Origin: ZC4RG42 sp036676355
GTDB lineage: Bacteria; Pseudomonadota; Gammaproteobacteria; Burkholderiales; SG8-39
Length of the DNA: 64,000 nucleotides
Direction of reading: 5' to 3'
NCBI GenBank assembly: GCA_036676355.1
Contig: JAKFDA010000018.1
Span: 1 to 64,000 of the forward strand
Both the position numbers and the translations under genes were made by a program. How positions within the stretch are numbered: the first letter of the stretch is position 1; the number at the start of each line of letters is the position of its first letter. This document shows, in pieces, positions 52,772-62,077 of this stretch. Below the pieces are notes generated by a model. The model was not told the DNA's origin. It made no database searches and worked only from the letters and a program-made list of their open reading frames with translations.

Positions 52772-53665
52772 ATGGCCGCACTGCTGCAATCCGATCTTAA
52801 AAGTCTGAAATTCCTGCATCGCGGCAAGGTCCGTGATCTTTACGCAGTCGGCGACGACAAGCTCCTGGTCGTGCAGACCGATCGCCTGTCGGCTTTCGAT
52901 GTGATCCTGGGCCAACCGATTCCCGGCAAGGGACGGGTGCTCACCGCGATGTCGAATTTCTGGTTCAACAAGCTCGGCCACATCATTCCGAATCACATGA
53001 CCGATATCGATCCCGTTTCGGTGGTCGCGCCGAACGAGCGCGATCAGGTGGCGGGGCGTGCGATCGTGGTGCGCAAGCTGACACCGTTGAAAATCGAGGC
53101 GGTCGCGCGGGGCTACATCATCGGATCGGGCTGGAAGGATTATCTGAAGACCGGCAAGGTGTGCGGCATTGCATTGCCGGCCGGGCTGCGTGAGGCAGAG
53201 AGGCTGCCGGAGCCCTTATTTACGCCGTCCACCAAGGCGGATGCCGGCACGCATGACGAAAACATCCCCTACGCGGAAGCCGAGCGCATCATCGGCGCCG
53301 ATCGCGCCGGACAAGTACGCGATGCCACGCTGGCGCTTTATAACGCCGCGGCCGAATATGCTTTGACCAAAGGCATCATCATCGCCGACACGAAATTCGA
53401 GTTCGGCGTGGATGAAGCCGGCACCGTGCATCTGATGGACGAAGCGCTGACGCCCGACTCCTCGCGTTTCTGGGATGCGGCGCAATATCGCGTCGGCATC
53501 AGTCCGCCTTCGTTCGACAAGCAGATCGTGCGCAACTGGCTGGAACAAAGCGGCTGGAACAAGACGCCGCCGGCACCCGAGGTGCCGCAGGAAGTCCTGC
53601 AGCGCACGGCCGAGAAATACAACGAAGTGCTGCAGCGGTTGACCGGCGCGGGCATTGCGCTTTGA
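52772..53665 (+). CDS. purC: Phosphoribosylaminoimidazole-succinocarboxamide synthase
   Basis: SAICAR synthetase of purine synthesis: joins aspartate to CAIR with ATP. 297 residues, the longer form seen in many betaproteobacteria and fungi. Signatures: FLHRGKVRDLYAVGDDKLLVVQTDRLSAFDV, VRKLTPLKIEAVARGYIIGSGWKDY, IIADTKFEFGVDEAG and LMDEALTPDSSRFW. The stop overlaps the next start as TTGA. purE and purK, often found next to purC in this lineage, are not here. Confidence 0.97.
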   Translation: MAALLQSDLKSLKFLHRGKVRDLYAVGDDKLLVVQTDRLSAFDVILGQPIPGKGRVLTAMSNFWFNKLGHIIPNHMTDIDPVSVVAPNERDQVAGRAIVVRKLTPLKIEAVARGYIIGSGWKDYLKTGKVCGIALPAGLREAERLPEPLFTPSTKADAGTHDENIPYAEAERIIGADRAGQVRDATLALYNAAAEYALTKGIIIADTKFEFGVDEAGTVHLMDEALTPDSSRFWDAAQYRVGISPPSFDKQIVRNWLEQSGWNKTPPAPEVPQEVLQRTAEKYNEVLQRLTGAGIAL

Positions 53666-54723
53666 GCACAACGCAGTCTTCTGCGGATGTGGCGGAGAAC
53701 GACGCGACAGCGGTCATCGTCGAGGGCGTCGCGCAGCAACCGCCATCGACCATCGTTGCACCGACGGACGAGTCGATCGCACGTGCCGCCGCAATTCTGA
53801 AGGCGGGCGATGTCGTGGCCTTTCCCACCGAGACCGTTTATGGCTTGGGCGCCGATGCGTCGAATCCGGATGCGGTGCGCAAGATCTTCAAGCTCAAGGG
53901 ACGCCCGGCCGATCATCCGGTCATCGTGCACATCCTCGGCGCCGGGCACATCGATCAATACGCGCGCGATATTCCGGATGTGGCGCGAGCGTTGGCCCAG
54001 CGCTTCTGGCCGGGTCCGCTGACGCTGGTTCTGCGGCGCGCCGCCGGTGTGCCGGACGTCGTCACCGGCGGACAGGATACGGTCGGCCTGCGCGCGCCGT
54101 CCCATCCCGTTGCGCGCACATTGCTTGAAGCATTCGGCGGCGGCATCGCGGCGCCGTCGGCGAACAAATTCGGTCGCATCAGTCCTACACTTGCCGCGCA
54201 CGTGGCCGCCGATTTCGGCAATCAGGCACCGCTGATTCTGGATGGTGAAGCGGCGACCATCGGCATCGAATCGACGATCATCGACCTGTCGGGTGACTCG
54301 CCGCGGCTGCTGCGTCCCGGCGCCATTACGGCTGCTCAACTGGAAGAAACGCTCGGCGTGCCGTTGGGAAAGGCGGATGCCGACGCGCCACGCGCGTCCG
54401 GTACGCTGCCGAAGCATTACGCCCCGAAAGCCGCAGTGCGGCTGGTAAACCGCGTCGAAATGATCGAAGCGCTGTCCTCCAACCGCGGACGTCGGGTTGC
54501 CGTCCTCGCGCTCGAGGTCAACGTACCGCGCCTCGCGCAGAATCTGGTGCGGGTCGTGCCGGCGGTGGCGGCGCAATACGCGCACGAACTGTATGCCAAT
54601 CTGCGCGCGCTGGATGCGACCGGCGCCGACCTCATATTGGTGGAACAGCCGCCGCGGACCGCGGCGTGGGCGGCGGTCAACGACCGGTTGGCGCGCGCCA
54701 CGCATTCGGTCGGCAAAAACTGA
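53662..54723 (+). CDS. sua5: Threonylcarbamoyl-AMP synthase, Sua5 type
   Basis: Makes threonylcarbamoyl-AMP from threonine, bicarbonate and ATP for the t6A37 modification of tRNA. 353 residues: an N-terminal extension, then the YrdC domain (about 35-220) with AFPTETVYGLGADASNPDAV, KGRPADHPVIVH and SANKFGRISPT, and a C-terminal Sua5 domain (GTLPKHYAPKAAVRLV to the end). The extra domain separates it from the short TsaC. It starts with TTG overlapping the purC stop by four bases, so its translation is coupled to purC. Confidence 0.93.
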   Translation: MSTTQSSADVAENDATAVIVEGVAQQPPSTIVAPTDESIARAAAILKAGDVVAFPTETVYGLGADASNPDAVRKIFKLKGRPADHPVIVHILGAGHIDQYARDIPDVARALAQRFWPGPLTLVLRRAAGVPDVVTGGQDTVGLRAPSHPVARTLLEAFGGGIAAPSANKFGRISPTLAAHVAADFGNQAPLILDGEAATIGIESTIIDLSGDSPRLLRPGAITAAQLEETLGVPLGKADADAPRASGTLPKHYAPKAAVRLVNRVEMIEALSSNRGRRVAVLALEVNVPRLAQNLVRVVPAVAAQYAHELYANLRALDATGADLILVEQPPRTAAWAAVNDRLARATHSVGKN

Positions 54724-54768
54724 GGCCGAGCGACCAGGAGCGCAAGGGCGCCCTTGTCCGTTCTTGAA

Positions 54769-55494
54769 TCACGAAGCAAGCTGGAAAGACTGCAGTTCGT
54801 AGATGAAGCGGTCGCCGGCGCGCATACCGCCACCGCCGCCACGTTTGCCTCCGCCGCTCCGGTCGTAGTATTCCTCCTCGGTCCGCATCCTGGCAAAGGA
54901 CCGCAGCGCCGGCACGTACCATTCCGTTTCGTAGCGATACATCGTTCCGTACCAGAAGGACTTGTCGCCGAGATTGAGCGAACGCCGCAGTACCAGCGCG
55001 TGGAAGCTCCGGTCGGCGACTTGTATGTCCTCCCAGCCTTCGGTATAGAGCGCGGCAGTGACGTAGTTGCGGTTGCCGCCGAGATCGGTGCGGTGCAGGT
55101 AGAAGGCATCGCGCCATTTCTTCCCCGCCACGAGCGGAAAGTCGTATTCGCGAAAAGGCGGCTCGCAGCGGCCGATCATCGGGCCATCCTCGCTGAACGT
55201 ACCGGCCGCTTGCAGGCCGGGCGCTTCGTATCGCGCGTCGTCAATGACGCGTCCATTTTCATCCTGCGTGACGATACGGATGCCGCCTGTGTCAACCGCG
55301 GTCACTGCGCGGGTCAGTATGCCGCGCGGGAGGCCGTTGTACCCGTCGGTGCGCCTGTAAATCCAATGATCGCCCACCCGGTACGTCGGCGCGGGAACTT
55401 CGGTGAGCTCGTAAACGCCGCGCGGAGCGGGGCGCATTGCGCAGCCGGCGACAGCCAGTGCGCTCGCCGACATGAGAAAGGTTCTGCGATTCAT
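54769..55494 (-). CDS. Predicted lipoprotein of unknown function
   Basis: 241 residues. The N-terminus MNRRTFLMSASALAVAGCAM combines an RRTFL twin-arginine-like start with a lipobox AVAGC, suggesting a Tat- or Sec-exported lipoprotein. The mature part has the pattern of a beta-rich domain (YRVGDHWIYRRTDGYNGLP, FPLVAGKKWRDAFYLH, YRYETEWYVPALRSFARM), in which W and Y are frequent, and a glycine-rich stretch near 215-223. I do not recognise a family or enzyme motif. It is convergent with sua5 and divergent from the tRNA gene. Confidence 0.75.
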   Translation of the reverse strand: MNRRTFLMSASALAVAGCAMRPAPRGVYELTEVPAPTYRVGDHWIYRRTDGYNGLPRGILTRAVTAVDTGGIRIVTQDENGRVIDDARYEAPGLQAAGTFSEDGPMIGRCEPPFREYDFPLVAGKKWRDAFYLHRTDLGGNRNYVTAALYTEGWEDIQVADRSFHALVLRRSLNLGDKSFWYGTMYRYETEWYVPALRSFARMRTEEEYYDRSGGGKRGGGGGMRAGDRFIYELQSFQLAS

Positions 55495-55612
55495 CGTGCT
55501 CTCCGTTCAAAACGGACGTTGCGTAGACCGCACGAATCGACGAAGGTGCGCGGCCGGTGTACGGAGCGATTGTGCGAGTAGCGTGCCACGGAGTAAAATC
55601 CGGCCGAAATCC

Positions 55613-55688
<76 letters not shown>

Positions 55689-55696
55689 ATTGATTG

Positions 55697-55728
55697 AAAG
55701 GGTTAGCCTGCGGCTAACCCTTTTTTTT
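55697..55728 (+). terminator. Rho-independent terminator of tRNA-Ala
   Basis: AAAGGGTTAGCC pairs with GGCTAACCCTTT around TGC, followed by a T run to 55728. A textbook intrinsic terminator. Confidence 0.93.
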
Positions 55729-55753
55729 CGTCCTTTTTTCGGTAGCTTGCCGA

Positions 55754-56179
55754 ATGCAGCTCAAACCGCCGAATCTCATCAATGATGCGTCGCATGTGCG
55801 GGGCACATTTACGCGTCGATGGCTGTATGGCGGCTGGGTGATGCTTGCATTCGTGGTCGTTTTTTCGCTGATCCCAAGCCCGCCGCAGCTCGACGTGCAG
55901 CAGGGCGATAAGCTGCAGCATGTGTCCGCCTATTTCGCCTTGATGTTTTGGTTTGCGCAGGTATACCGCCTCAGACACGAGCGCTTCTGTTTGGCGATGG
56001 CGCTCGTTGCCTTGGGCGTCTGTCTGGAATTTCTGCAAGGGATGACCGGCTGGCGCAGTTACGACCCGTTCGATATGGCGGCGAATGCGTCCGGCGCATT
56101 GCTCGGCTGGGCCGCCGCGCCTCCACGTGGGCCGGACTTGCACGCCCGCTTGCATGCGCTGCTTGTTTCCAATGACTAG
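55754..56179 (+). CDS. VanZ-like family membrane protein
   Basis: 141 residues with four predicted membrane segments. The family pattern is GDKLQHVSAYFALMFWFAQ, then LEFLQGMTGWRSYDPFDMAANASGALLGW, with the conserved E, Q and D-x-x-A-N residues of VanZ-like proteins. Bacterial homologues of this short type are widespread and uncharacterised; the teicoplanin link of VanZ itself should not be carried over. Its last four bases overlap the end of the convergent hydrolase gene. Confidence 0.85.
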   Translation: MQLKPPNLINDASHVRGTFTRRWLYGGWVMLAFVVVFSLIPSPPQLDVQQGDKLQHVSAYFALMFWFAQVYRLRHERFCLAMALVALGVCLEFLQGMTGWRSYDPFDMAANASGALLGWAAAPPRGPDLHARLHALLVSND

Positions 56180-56961
56180 GTCACGCGATCATAGAAGCGA
56201 TCGAGCGCCTGATTGAACGCGGCGGTCTGCTCGATGTTCGATAAGTGCGCGGCCGACGGGATGATGACGAGTTCGGAGCCTCGTATGGCGTCGTGGATTT
56301 CGCGAGCCATGCCGAGCGGCGTGCCGGTGTCCTGATCGCCGACGACGACCAGGGTGGGGCACCGCAACGCTTGTAGCCGGTCGGTGAAGTCGAGTGTTGC
56401 AATGGCCTGCCCGCATCCGGCATAGCCCTCCACCGGTGTTGCGCGGATCATGTCGCCGATGCGTTGCATGACGTCCGCGTGCGCTTGTCGGAAGGGCGCG
56501 GTGAACCAGCGTTCGAGCGTAGCGTCGACGATGGCGGACATGCCGTTTGCGCGCACCGTGCTTATTCGCTTCGCCCACACGGCTTCGATGTCCGGCGGAT
56601 AGCGGCTGCTGGTATCGGCCAGTACGAGACTGGATATGCGCAGCGGATGAGCCAGCGCGAAGGCTTGTCCGATCATGCCGCCGAGCGAAAGTCCGACCCA
56701 ATGTGCGCGCTCGATATGCAACGCGTCGAACAGGGCTGCCACGTCGGCGGCGAAGAGATCGAAGCTGTAGGGGCCGGGCGGAGCGTCGCTGTGGCCGTGC
56801 CCTCGGGTGTCGAAGCGCACGACGGTGAATCGTTGCGCCAGCCACGCGGCCTGCGTATCCCACATGCGATGGTCGCACCCCAGCGCATGACTCATCACCA
56901 GCCAGGGACCGCCGCCCTCGACAGCGTAGTGCAGATCGATGCCGTTCACACGAACCTTCAT
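56176..56961 (-). CDS. Alpha/beta hydrolase, 3-oxoadipate enol-lactonase-like
   Basis: 261 residues with the alpha/beta hydrolase fold. The oxyanion region is MSHALGCDHRMWD, the nucleophile elbow is GLSLGGMIGQA (serine near 93), the acid is in VVGDQDTGTP and the histidine in SAAHLSNIEQ. The overall pattern follows PcaD-type lactonases of the beta-ketoadipate pathway. No other pca gene is in the window, so the function may be different. It lies 22 bases downstream of spoT and may be co-transcribed. Confidence 0.85.
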   Translation of the reverse strand: MKVRVNGIDLHYAVEGGGPWLVMSHALGCDHRMWDTQAAWLAQRFTVVRFDTRGHGHSDAPPGPYSFDLFAADVAALFDALHIERAHWVGLSLGGMIGQAFALAHPLRISSLVLADTSSRYPPDIEAVWAKRISTVRANGMSAIVDATLERWFTAPFRQAHADVMQRIGDMIRATPVEGYAGCGQAIATLDFTDRLQALRCPTLVVVGDQDTGTPLGMAREIHDAIRGSELVIIPSAAHLSNIEQTAAFNQALDRFYDRVT

Positions 56962-56983
56962 GATGAACCCCGCCGAGGCGCCG

Positions 56984-59104
56984 CTATTCCTTGATACGCA
57001 TGAGCCGTACGACCTCCGGGATGCGACGCAGCGATTTCATGACGCGTGCAAGATGCAGGCGATTCTGCACCTGGATGGTGAACTGCATGGTGGTATACAT
57101 GCCGCGTTCTTCGTCCATGCTCACGTTGTCGATGTTGGAATCCGCGTCGGCAATTGCGGCGGCCACTTTGGCCAGCACGCCGCGCTGGTTTGCCGCGACG
57201 ACACGAAAGCCGACATCGAACGATTTGCCGACATCGCGATCCCACTCGACATCGATCCATTTGTCGGGATCGGTGCGCGCTTTGGCGGCTACCGGACAGT
57301 CGGCGGTGTGCACGACCAGGCCTTGCCCCTTCTTGATGAAACCGACAATCGGATCGCCCGGTATGGGACGGCAGCATTTGCCGAACTGGACAGCGATGCC
57401 TTCCGAGCCGCGTATCACGATGGAACCGGCCGCTCGTGCCTCGACGGCGGGTTGATCGGCGAGCGTTAGAAGTTGTCGCGCAACGATGGCCGCAAGTCGT
57501 TTGCCCAGGCCGATATCGGCGAGAATTTCCTCGCGCGATTTCGCGCTGCTGTCGCGCACCAGCCGTTCCCAGCGATCGGGTGTGATGTCTGCCAGGTTCG
57601 TGTACAGGCTTTTCAACGCCTGGCTGAGCAGGCGTTCGCCCAGCGCAGTGGATTCCTCGAGCTGCACCGTTTTGAGGAAGTGCCGGATCTGCGACCGTGC
57701 CTTACCGGTTTTGACATACGACAGCCAGGCCGGATTGGGATGTGCGTGGGCAGCGGTGATGATTTCGACTCGATCGCCGTTGCGCAACTCGGTGCGCAAC
57801 GGCACCAGCTCGTAATTGACCTTGGCCGCGACGCAGCGATTGCCGATATCCGTATGCACGGCGTAGGAAAAGTCGACCGGCGTCGCGCCGCGCGGCAGCG
57901 ACATGATCTTGCCCGCCGGCGTGAATACATACACCTCGTCCGGGAACAGGTCGACCTTGATGTGCTCGAGGAACTCGGCCGAGTCACCGCTCGCGCTCTG
58001 TATCTCCACCAGCGACTGCAGCCACTTGTGGGTGCGTTGCTGTACGTCGGTCAGCGCCGCATCGTCCTCCTTGTACAGCCAGTGCGACGCGACACCGGTT
58101 TCGGCGATGTGATGCATCTCGCGCGTGCGGATCTGGACCTCGACCGGCATGCCGAACGGACCGATCAGCGCAGTGTGCAGCGACTGATAACCGTTGACCT
58201 TGGGAATGGCGATGTAGTCCTTGAATTTGCCCGGCACCGGTTTGTACAGCCCGTGCAGCGCGCCCAGCGCCACGTAGCATGCGGGCACGTCGTTGACGAC
58301 GACGCGAAAGCCGTAGATGTCGAGCACTTCGGAAAAGGAAAGCGACTTCTCGACCATCTTTTTGTAGATCGAGTAAATGTGCTTCTCGCGCCCGGTGATG
58401 GTTGCGTCGAGCCCGGCGTCTGCAAGCTTCTGTTTGATCGACTCGAGAATTTTATTGACGACCTCGCGCCGATTGCCACGCGCCGCCCTGACCGCTTTAG
58501 AAATCGTTCTGTAGCGCAGCGGATAAAGGTGCTTGAACGCCAGTTCCTGCAATTCGCGATACAGCGAATCGAGCCCCAGCCGACTGGCGATCGGCGCGTA
58601 GATTTCGATCGTTTCACGCGCGATCCGACGGCGCTTTTCGGCATGCACCGCATCGAGCGTGCGCATATTGTGCAGTCGGTCGGCCAGCTTGATGAGAATG
58701 ACACGCACGTCGCGCGCCATCGCCAGCAGCATCTTGCGGAAGTTCTCCGCTTGCGCATCCTGCTGGGTCTGGAACTCGATGCGATCGAGTTTGGAAACAC
58801 CGTCGACCAGTTCGGCCACCGGCTTGCCGAAGCGCTCGCTGATGTCGCTCTTGGAGACTTTTGTATCTTCGACCACGTCGTGCAGCAGCGCCGCCATGAG
58901 CGTCTGCGGGTCGAGTTGCCATTGCGAAAGAATCTCGGCCACCGCAATGGGATGGCAGATGTACGGTTCGCCGCTTTTGCGGAACTGCCCTTGGTGCGCC
59001 GCGTCGCTGAAGTGATAAGCCTCTTCGATGCGGGTGAGATCGGCCGGCTTGAGATAGCCGGATAGATTGAGTTTCAGTTCGTCGAGAGCCGGTACGGCGC
59101 TCAT
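56984..59104 (-). CDS. spoT: Bifunctional (p)ppGpp synthetase/hydrolase (SpoT/RSH)
   Basis: Stringent response enzyme that makes and degrades (p)ppGpp. 706 residues. The N-terminal HD hydrolase domain is intact, with ICHPIAVAEIL, LLHDVVEDTKV and LADRLHNMRTLD. The synthetase domain follows (YSIYKKMVEK, DIYGFRVVV, KVNGYQSLHTALIG); the motif in KFKDYIAIP is RxKD-like, the hallmark of bifunctional rather than RelA-type enzymes. A TGS domain (DLFPDEVYVFTPAGKIMSL) and a C-terminal ACT domain complete it. It is downstream of gmk and rpoZ, as in E. coli. Confidence 0.97.
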   Translation of the reverse strand: MSAVPALDELKLNLSGYLKPADLTRIEEAYHFSDAAHQGQFRKSGEPYICHPIAVAEILSQWQLDPQTLMAALLHDVVEDTKVSKSDISERFGKPVAELVDGVSKLDRIEFQTQQDAQAENFRKMLLAMARDVRVILIKLADRLHNMRTLDAVHAEKRRRIARETIEIYAPIASRLGLDSLYRELQELAFKHLYPLRYRTISKAVRAARGNRREVVNKILESIKQKLADAGLDATITGREKHIYSIYKKMVEKSLSFSEVLDIYGFRVVVNDVPACYVALGALHGLYKPVPGKFKDYIAIPKVNGYQSLHTALIGPFGMPVEVQIRTREMHHIAETGVASHWLYKEDDAALTDVQQRTHKWLQSLVEIQSASGDSAEFLEHIKVDLFPDEVYVFTPAGKIMSLPRGATPVDFSYAVHTDIGNRCVAAKVNYELVPLRTELRNGDRVEIITAAHAHPNPAWLSYVKTGKARSQIRHFLKTVQLEESTALGERLLSQALKSLYTNLADITPDRWERLVRDSSAKSREEILADIGLGKRLAAIVARQLLTLADQPAVEARAAGSIVIRGSEGIAVQFGKCCRPIPGDPIVGFIKKGQGLVVHTADCPVAAKARTDPDKWIDVEWDRDVGKSFDVGFRVVAANQRGVLAKVAAAIADADSNIDNVSMDEERGMYTTMQFTIQVQNRLHLARVMKSLRRIPEVVRLMRIKE

Positions 59105-59204
59105 GGCCGCCTCTCGTGGAGTGCGCTCAGGCGCGGCTTTGCCCGACCCACCGACCGCGGCGGCCGGGTGTCGAGGCGGTATGTATTACGTGTGCAACCG
59201 TCGT

Positions 59205-59414
59205 TCAACTCAAGTGTACGCGAGACAGCATTTCCAGCCCCACCTTGCCCCCGGCGATTTCGCGCAATGCGATCACGGTCGGCTTGTCGCGGTTGGTTTC
59301 CACCGATGGCGAGCCGCCCTGGGCCAACTGGCGGGCGCGGTATGTCGCTGCGAGTGTCAATTGAAAGCGATTGGGAATCTTTTTGAGGCAATCGTCAACG
59401 GTAATACGGGCCAT
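59205..59414 (-). CDS. rpoZ: RNA polymerase omega subunit
   Basis: Small subunit that helps fold the beta-prime subunit and forms part of a ppGpp site. 69 residues, family size, starting MARITVDDCLKKIPNRFQLTL, then AATYRARQLAQGG and KPTVIALREIAGG. It begins two bases after the gmk stop, so the two are translated together, with spoT 100 bases beyond. Confidence 0.97.
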   Translation of the reverse strand: MARITVDDCLKKIPNRFQLTLAATYRARQLAQGGSPSVETNRDKPTVIALREIAGGKVGLEMLSRVHLS

Positions 59415-59416
59415 TT

Positions 59417-60025
59417 CTAATCCTTCATGTTGAAGAGCTCGGGATGACGCGCGCGCTGACGGTCGGTGTCGAGCCGGGACGCGCGCACCACTGCGGCAAG
59501 ATCGCCGCGTGCGTGCTCGAAGTTATTGTTAATAATAGCATAATCGAACTCTACCGCATGGCTGATTTCGGCGGCTGCGGCAGTCAGTCGACGCTGAATC
59601 ACGTCCTCTGAATCCTGTGCACGGTTGATCAGGCGGCGACCGAGTTCCTCCAGTGAAGGCGGCAGGATGAAAATGCCGATTGCGCCCGGAAACAGGCGCC
59701 GGACCTGCTGCGCACCCTGCCAATCGATCTCCAACACCACATCACGGCCGCTTTCGAGCACGCGGGAGATTTGAGTTTGCGAGGTGGCGTACCAGTTGCC
59801 GTGCACCTGCGCACTCTCAAGGAACTCGCCTTCACCCCGCATGCGTTCAAAGGTGGCCGGATCGACGAAGTGGTACTCGCGTCCGTTCACTTCGCCCGGG
59901 CGCGGCGCGCGAGTCGTGTAGGAAATGGAGAGCGTGAGCATCGGGTCATCGGCCAGCAGTGCGTTGACCAGCGAGGATTTTCCTGCGCCGGAAGGCGCGG
60001 CAACGATGAACAACAGACCTTTCAC
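59417..60025 (-). CDS. gmk: Guanylate kinase
   Basis: Phosphorylates GMP to GDP. 202 residues. The P-loop is APSGAGKSSLVNALL; GMP is bound by the segment SISYTTRAPRPGEVNGREYHFV, and DVVLEIDWQGAQQV is the conserved core. The start is GTG at 60025, since no ATG precedes the P-loop in frame. It heads gmk-rpoZ-spoT. Confidence 0.97.
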   Translation of the reverse strand: MKGLLFIVAAPSGAGKSSLVNALLADDPMLTLSISYTTRAPRPGEVNGREYHFVDPATFERMRGEGEFLESAQVHGNWYATSQTQISRVLESGRDVVLEIDWQGAQQVRRLFPGAIGIFILPPSLEELGRRLINRAQDSEDVIQRRLTAAAAEISHAVEFDYAIINNNFEHARGDLAAVVRASRLDTDRQRARHPELFNMKD

Positions 60026-60141
60026 AGCGTTATCTGCGGAGAGAATGGAAGTCGAATGATACGGAGGACGGGCGTATCTTGTCTCGCGCCGTAGCGACTA
60101 GGCGGTAGTACGCGCGTCGGCTGCGTGAACTTTGGCGCGCG

Positions 60142-61008
60142 TTACTCGAGGTTCTGCACCTGCTCGCGCATCTGTTCGATGAGAAGTTTGAATTCGAGCG
60201 CTGCGGACGACAGGTCTTTCGAAACCGATTTGGAACCGAGCGTGTTCGCTTCGCGGTTCAGTTCCTGCATCAGGAAATCGAGCCGTTTGCCGACCGTGCC
60301 CCCGCTGCGCAGCACCCGCTCGACTTCTTCAAGATGCGCGGCCAGACGAGACAGTTCTTCGGCGACGTCGATTTTCACGCCGAACACGGCGATTTCCTGC
60401 CGGATGCGGTCTTCGTCGGCGCTTGCCAGGACCTCGCGCAACTTCGTCGCGAGCTTTTCCTGATAGGCCGCGAGCGCCTGCGGAATGATGGGTTGAAGCT
60501 CCACCAGGCGGGCGCGAATCTTCTCTACGCGCTCGACGATCATGCGTTGCAGCTTGCCGCCCTCGCGCTCGCGCGCCGCGACCAGCTCGGTCAAAGCGGT
60601 GTGCATCGATTCCACCGCGACCTCGCGCAGCGCTTCGCCGGTGCTGCTGTCCTCCGTCATGATGCCGGGGAAACGGAGCACATCGACGACACGCAATGGC
60701 GCCGCGTCAGGAAGAGCGCGGCGGACGCTATCGGAGAGTTGCGCCAACCGCTTGATCGCCTCGGCATTGAGCGGCGCTTCGATTTGCGCCAGCGTTGCCG
60801 GAGTATAGGCCATGCGGCAATCGACCTTGCCGCGTCCGATACGCGCCATAATGAGTTCGCGAAAGGCCGGCTCGACGGCGCGCAGGTCTTCCGTAATGCG
60901 GAATTGCACGTCCAGGAAGCGGCTGTTGACGCTGCGTAATTCGAGCATCAGCGTGCCATGGGGAAGCTCGCGAACCACGGTCGCGTAGCCGGTCATGCTT
61001 TGAATCAT
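60142..61008 (-). CDS. yicC: YicC family protein
   Basis: 288 residues, starting MIQSMTGYATVVRELPHG, which is the family hallmark. The C-terminal half contains RLDFLMQELNREANTLGSKS, also signature. E. coli YicC is now described as an endoribonuclease involved in small RNA turnover; that assignment is transferred from the family. No catalytic residue is obvious. It sits just upstream of gmk on the same strand, as in most proteobacteria, and is divergent from the kinase gene. Confidence 0.95.
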   Translation of the reverse strand: MIQSMTGYATVVRELPHGTLMLELRSVNSRFLDVQFRITEDLRAVEPAFRELIMARIGRGKVDCRMAYTPATLAQIEAPLNAEAIKRLAQLSDSVRRALPDAAPLRVVDVLRFPGIMTEDSSTGEALREVAVESMHTALTELVAAREREGGKLQRMIVERVEKIRARLVELQPIIPQALAAYQEKLATKLREVLASADEDRIRQEIAVFGVKIDVAEELSRLAAHLEEVERVLRSGGTVGKRLDFLMQELNREANTLGSKSVSKDLSSAALEFKLLIEQMREQVQNLE

Positions 61009-61046
61009 GCGGAGCTTGTCAGGTTGTCGGGGCGTCGCCGCTTTAC

Positions 61047-61060
61047 TTTGACGGGTCAAA
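61047..61060. promoter_or_regulatory. Palindrome TTTGAC-GG-GTCAAA between yicC and the kinase
   Basis: Perfect six-base arms around GG, in the 102-base divergent region. The left arm reads TTGACG, a near-consensus -35 for the rightward kinase gene, but I see no convincing -10. It could be an operator for one or both genes. Confidence 0.45.
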
Positions 61061-61110
61061 CACAGACAATCCTGCCCGAAAAAACCGTATCTTATCGCAC
61101 AGCGGACCTC

Positions 61111-62058
61111 ATGCCATCGCAAGCAAACCAGCCTTTGCCGGATGGCTACCAACTCCACAACTATCGAATAACGAAGGTCCTCTCGTGCGGTGGCTTCTCG
61201 ATTGTCTATCTTGCACATGACGAGAACGAGCAGCCGGTCGCAATCAAGGAATATCTACCGAGCTCGCTGGCGCTGAGAAACGAAGGAGACGCACTTCCTT
61301 CGGTCTCCGAGGAGAATCTCGCCACCTTCCGTTACGGTATGAAGTGTTTTTTCGAAGAAGGCCGCGCCCTGGCGCGGCTCTCGCACCCCAATCTCGTGCG
61401 CGTGTTGAATTTCTTCCGCGCCAACGAAACGGTGTACCTGGTGATGCGCTACGAGCGCGGCCGGACGCTGCAGGAGCATATCCAGGCGCGTCGCGGCGCG
61501 ATGAAGGAAAACTTCATTCGGCGGGTGTTCACCCTGTTGATGAACGGACTACGGGAAGTCCACACCAACAAGCTGCTGCATCTGGACATCAAACCGGCCA
61601 ACATCTACATCCGCAATGACGGCACGCCGGTGCTGATCGATTTCGGCGCCGCGCGCCAGACGTTGACAACCGAGGGTTTCAAGCTCAACCCGATGTATAC
61701 GCCGGGCTTTGCCTCTCCGGAGCATTATAAGAAGCGCGATTTGCTCGGGCCGTGGAGCGACATTTATTCGATCGGCGCGAGTCTATTCGCCTGCCTGGCC
61801 GGTGCCGCGCCGCAAGCGGCGGATTTGCGTGTGGAGCGCGATCGATATGTATCGGCGGCGAAACTGTTTGCTGGCAAGTATTCGGACCAGTTGCTGGACA
61901 CCATCGACTGGTGCCTTCAGCTCGATCATTTGCAACGTCCGCAAAGCGTCATGGCGCTGCAGAAGGTGCTGTTGCGCGAGCGCGATCCGGAGGGACCGCG
62001 CAAGCGTTCATTCGTGTCGAATTTGCGCGGCACGCTCATGAAGCTGGCGCGTCGCTAG
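61111..62058 (+). CDS. Serine/threonine protein kinase (Hanks type)
   Basis: 315 residues, kinase domain only, with no membrane segment or PASTA repeats. The start at 61111 (MPSQANQPLPDGYQLHNYRI) is the first ATG clear of the divergent gene. The glycine loop is VLSCGGFSIVYLA, with a cysteine-glycine pair instead of GxG. The ATP lysine is Lys46 in VAIKEYLP, and the catalytic loop is LHLDIKPANIYI with Asp159, so the usual HRD is HLD (a non-RD kinase). Asp177 is in LIDFGAARQ, and FASPEHY stands in for APE. It is followed 19 bases later by a PP2C phosphatase, its probable opponent. Confidence 0.9.
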   Translation: MPSQANQPLPDGYQLHNYRITKVLSCGGFSIVYLAHDENEQPVAIKEYLPSSLALRNEGDALPSVSEENLATFRYGMKCFFEEGRALARLSHPNLVRVLNFFRANETVYLVMRYERGRTLQEHIQARRGAMKENFIRRVFTLLMNGLREVHTNKLLHLDIKPANIYIRNDGTPVLIDFGAARQTLTTEGFKLNPMYTPGFASPEHYKKRDLLGPWSDIYSIGASLFACLAGAAPQAADLRVERDRYVSAAKLFAGKYSDQLLDTIDWCLQLDHLQRPQSVMALQKVLLRERDPEGPRKRSFVSNLRGTLMKLARR

Positions 62059-62077
62059 GGTTGGGGAGGGGCTGAGT

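Noticed and set aside
60958..61110. Upstream extension of the kinase gene
   Set aside because: It would overlap the start of the divergent yicC and adds residues unlike any kinase.
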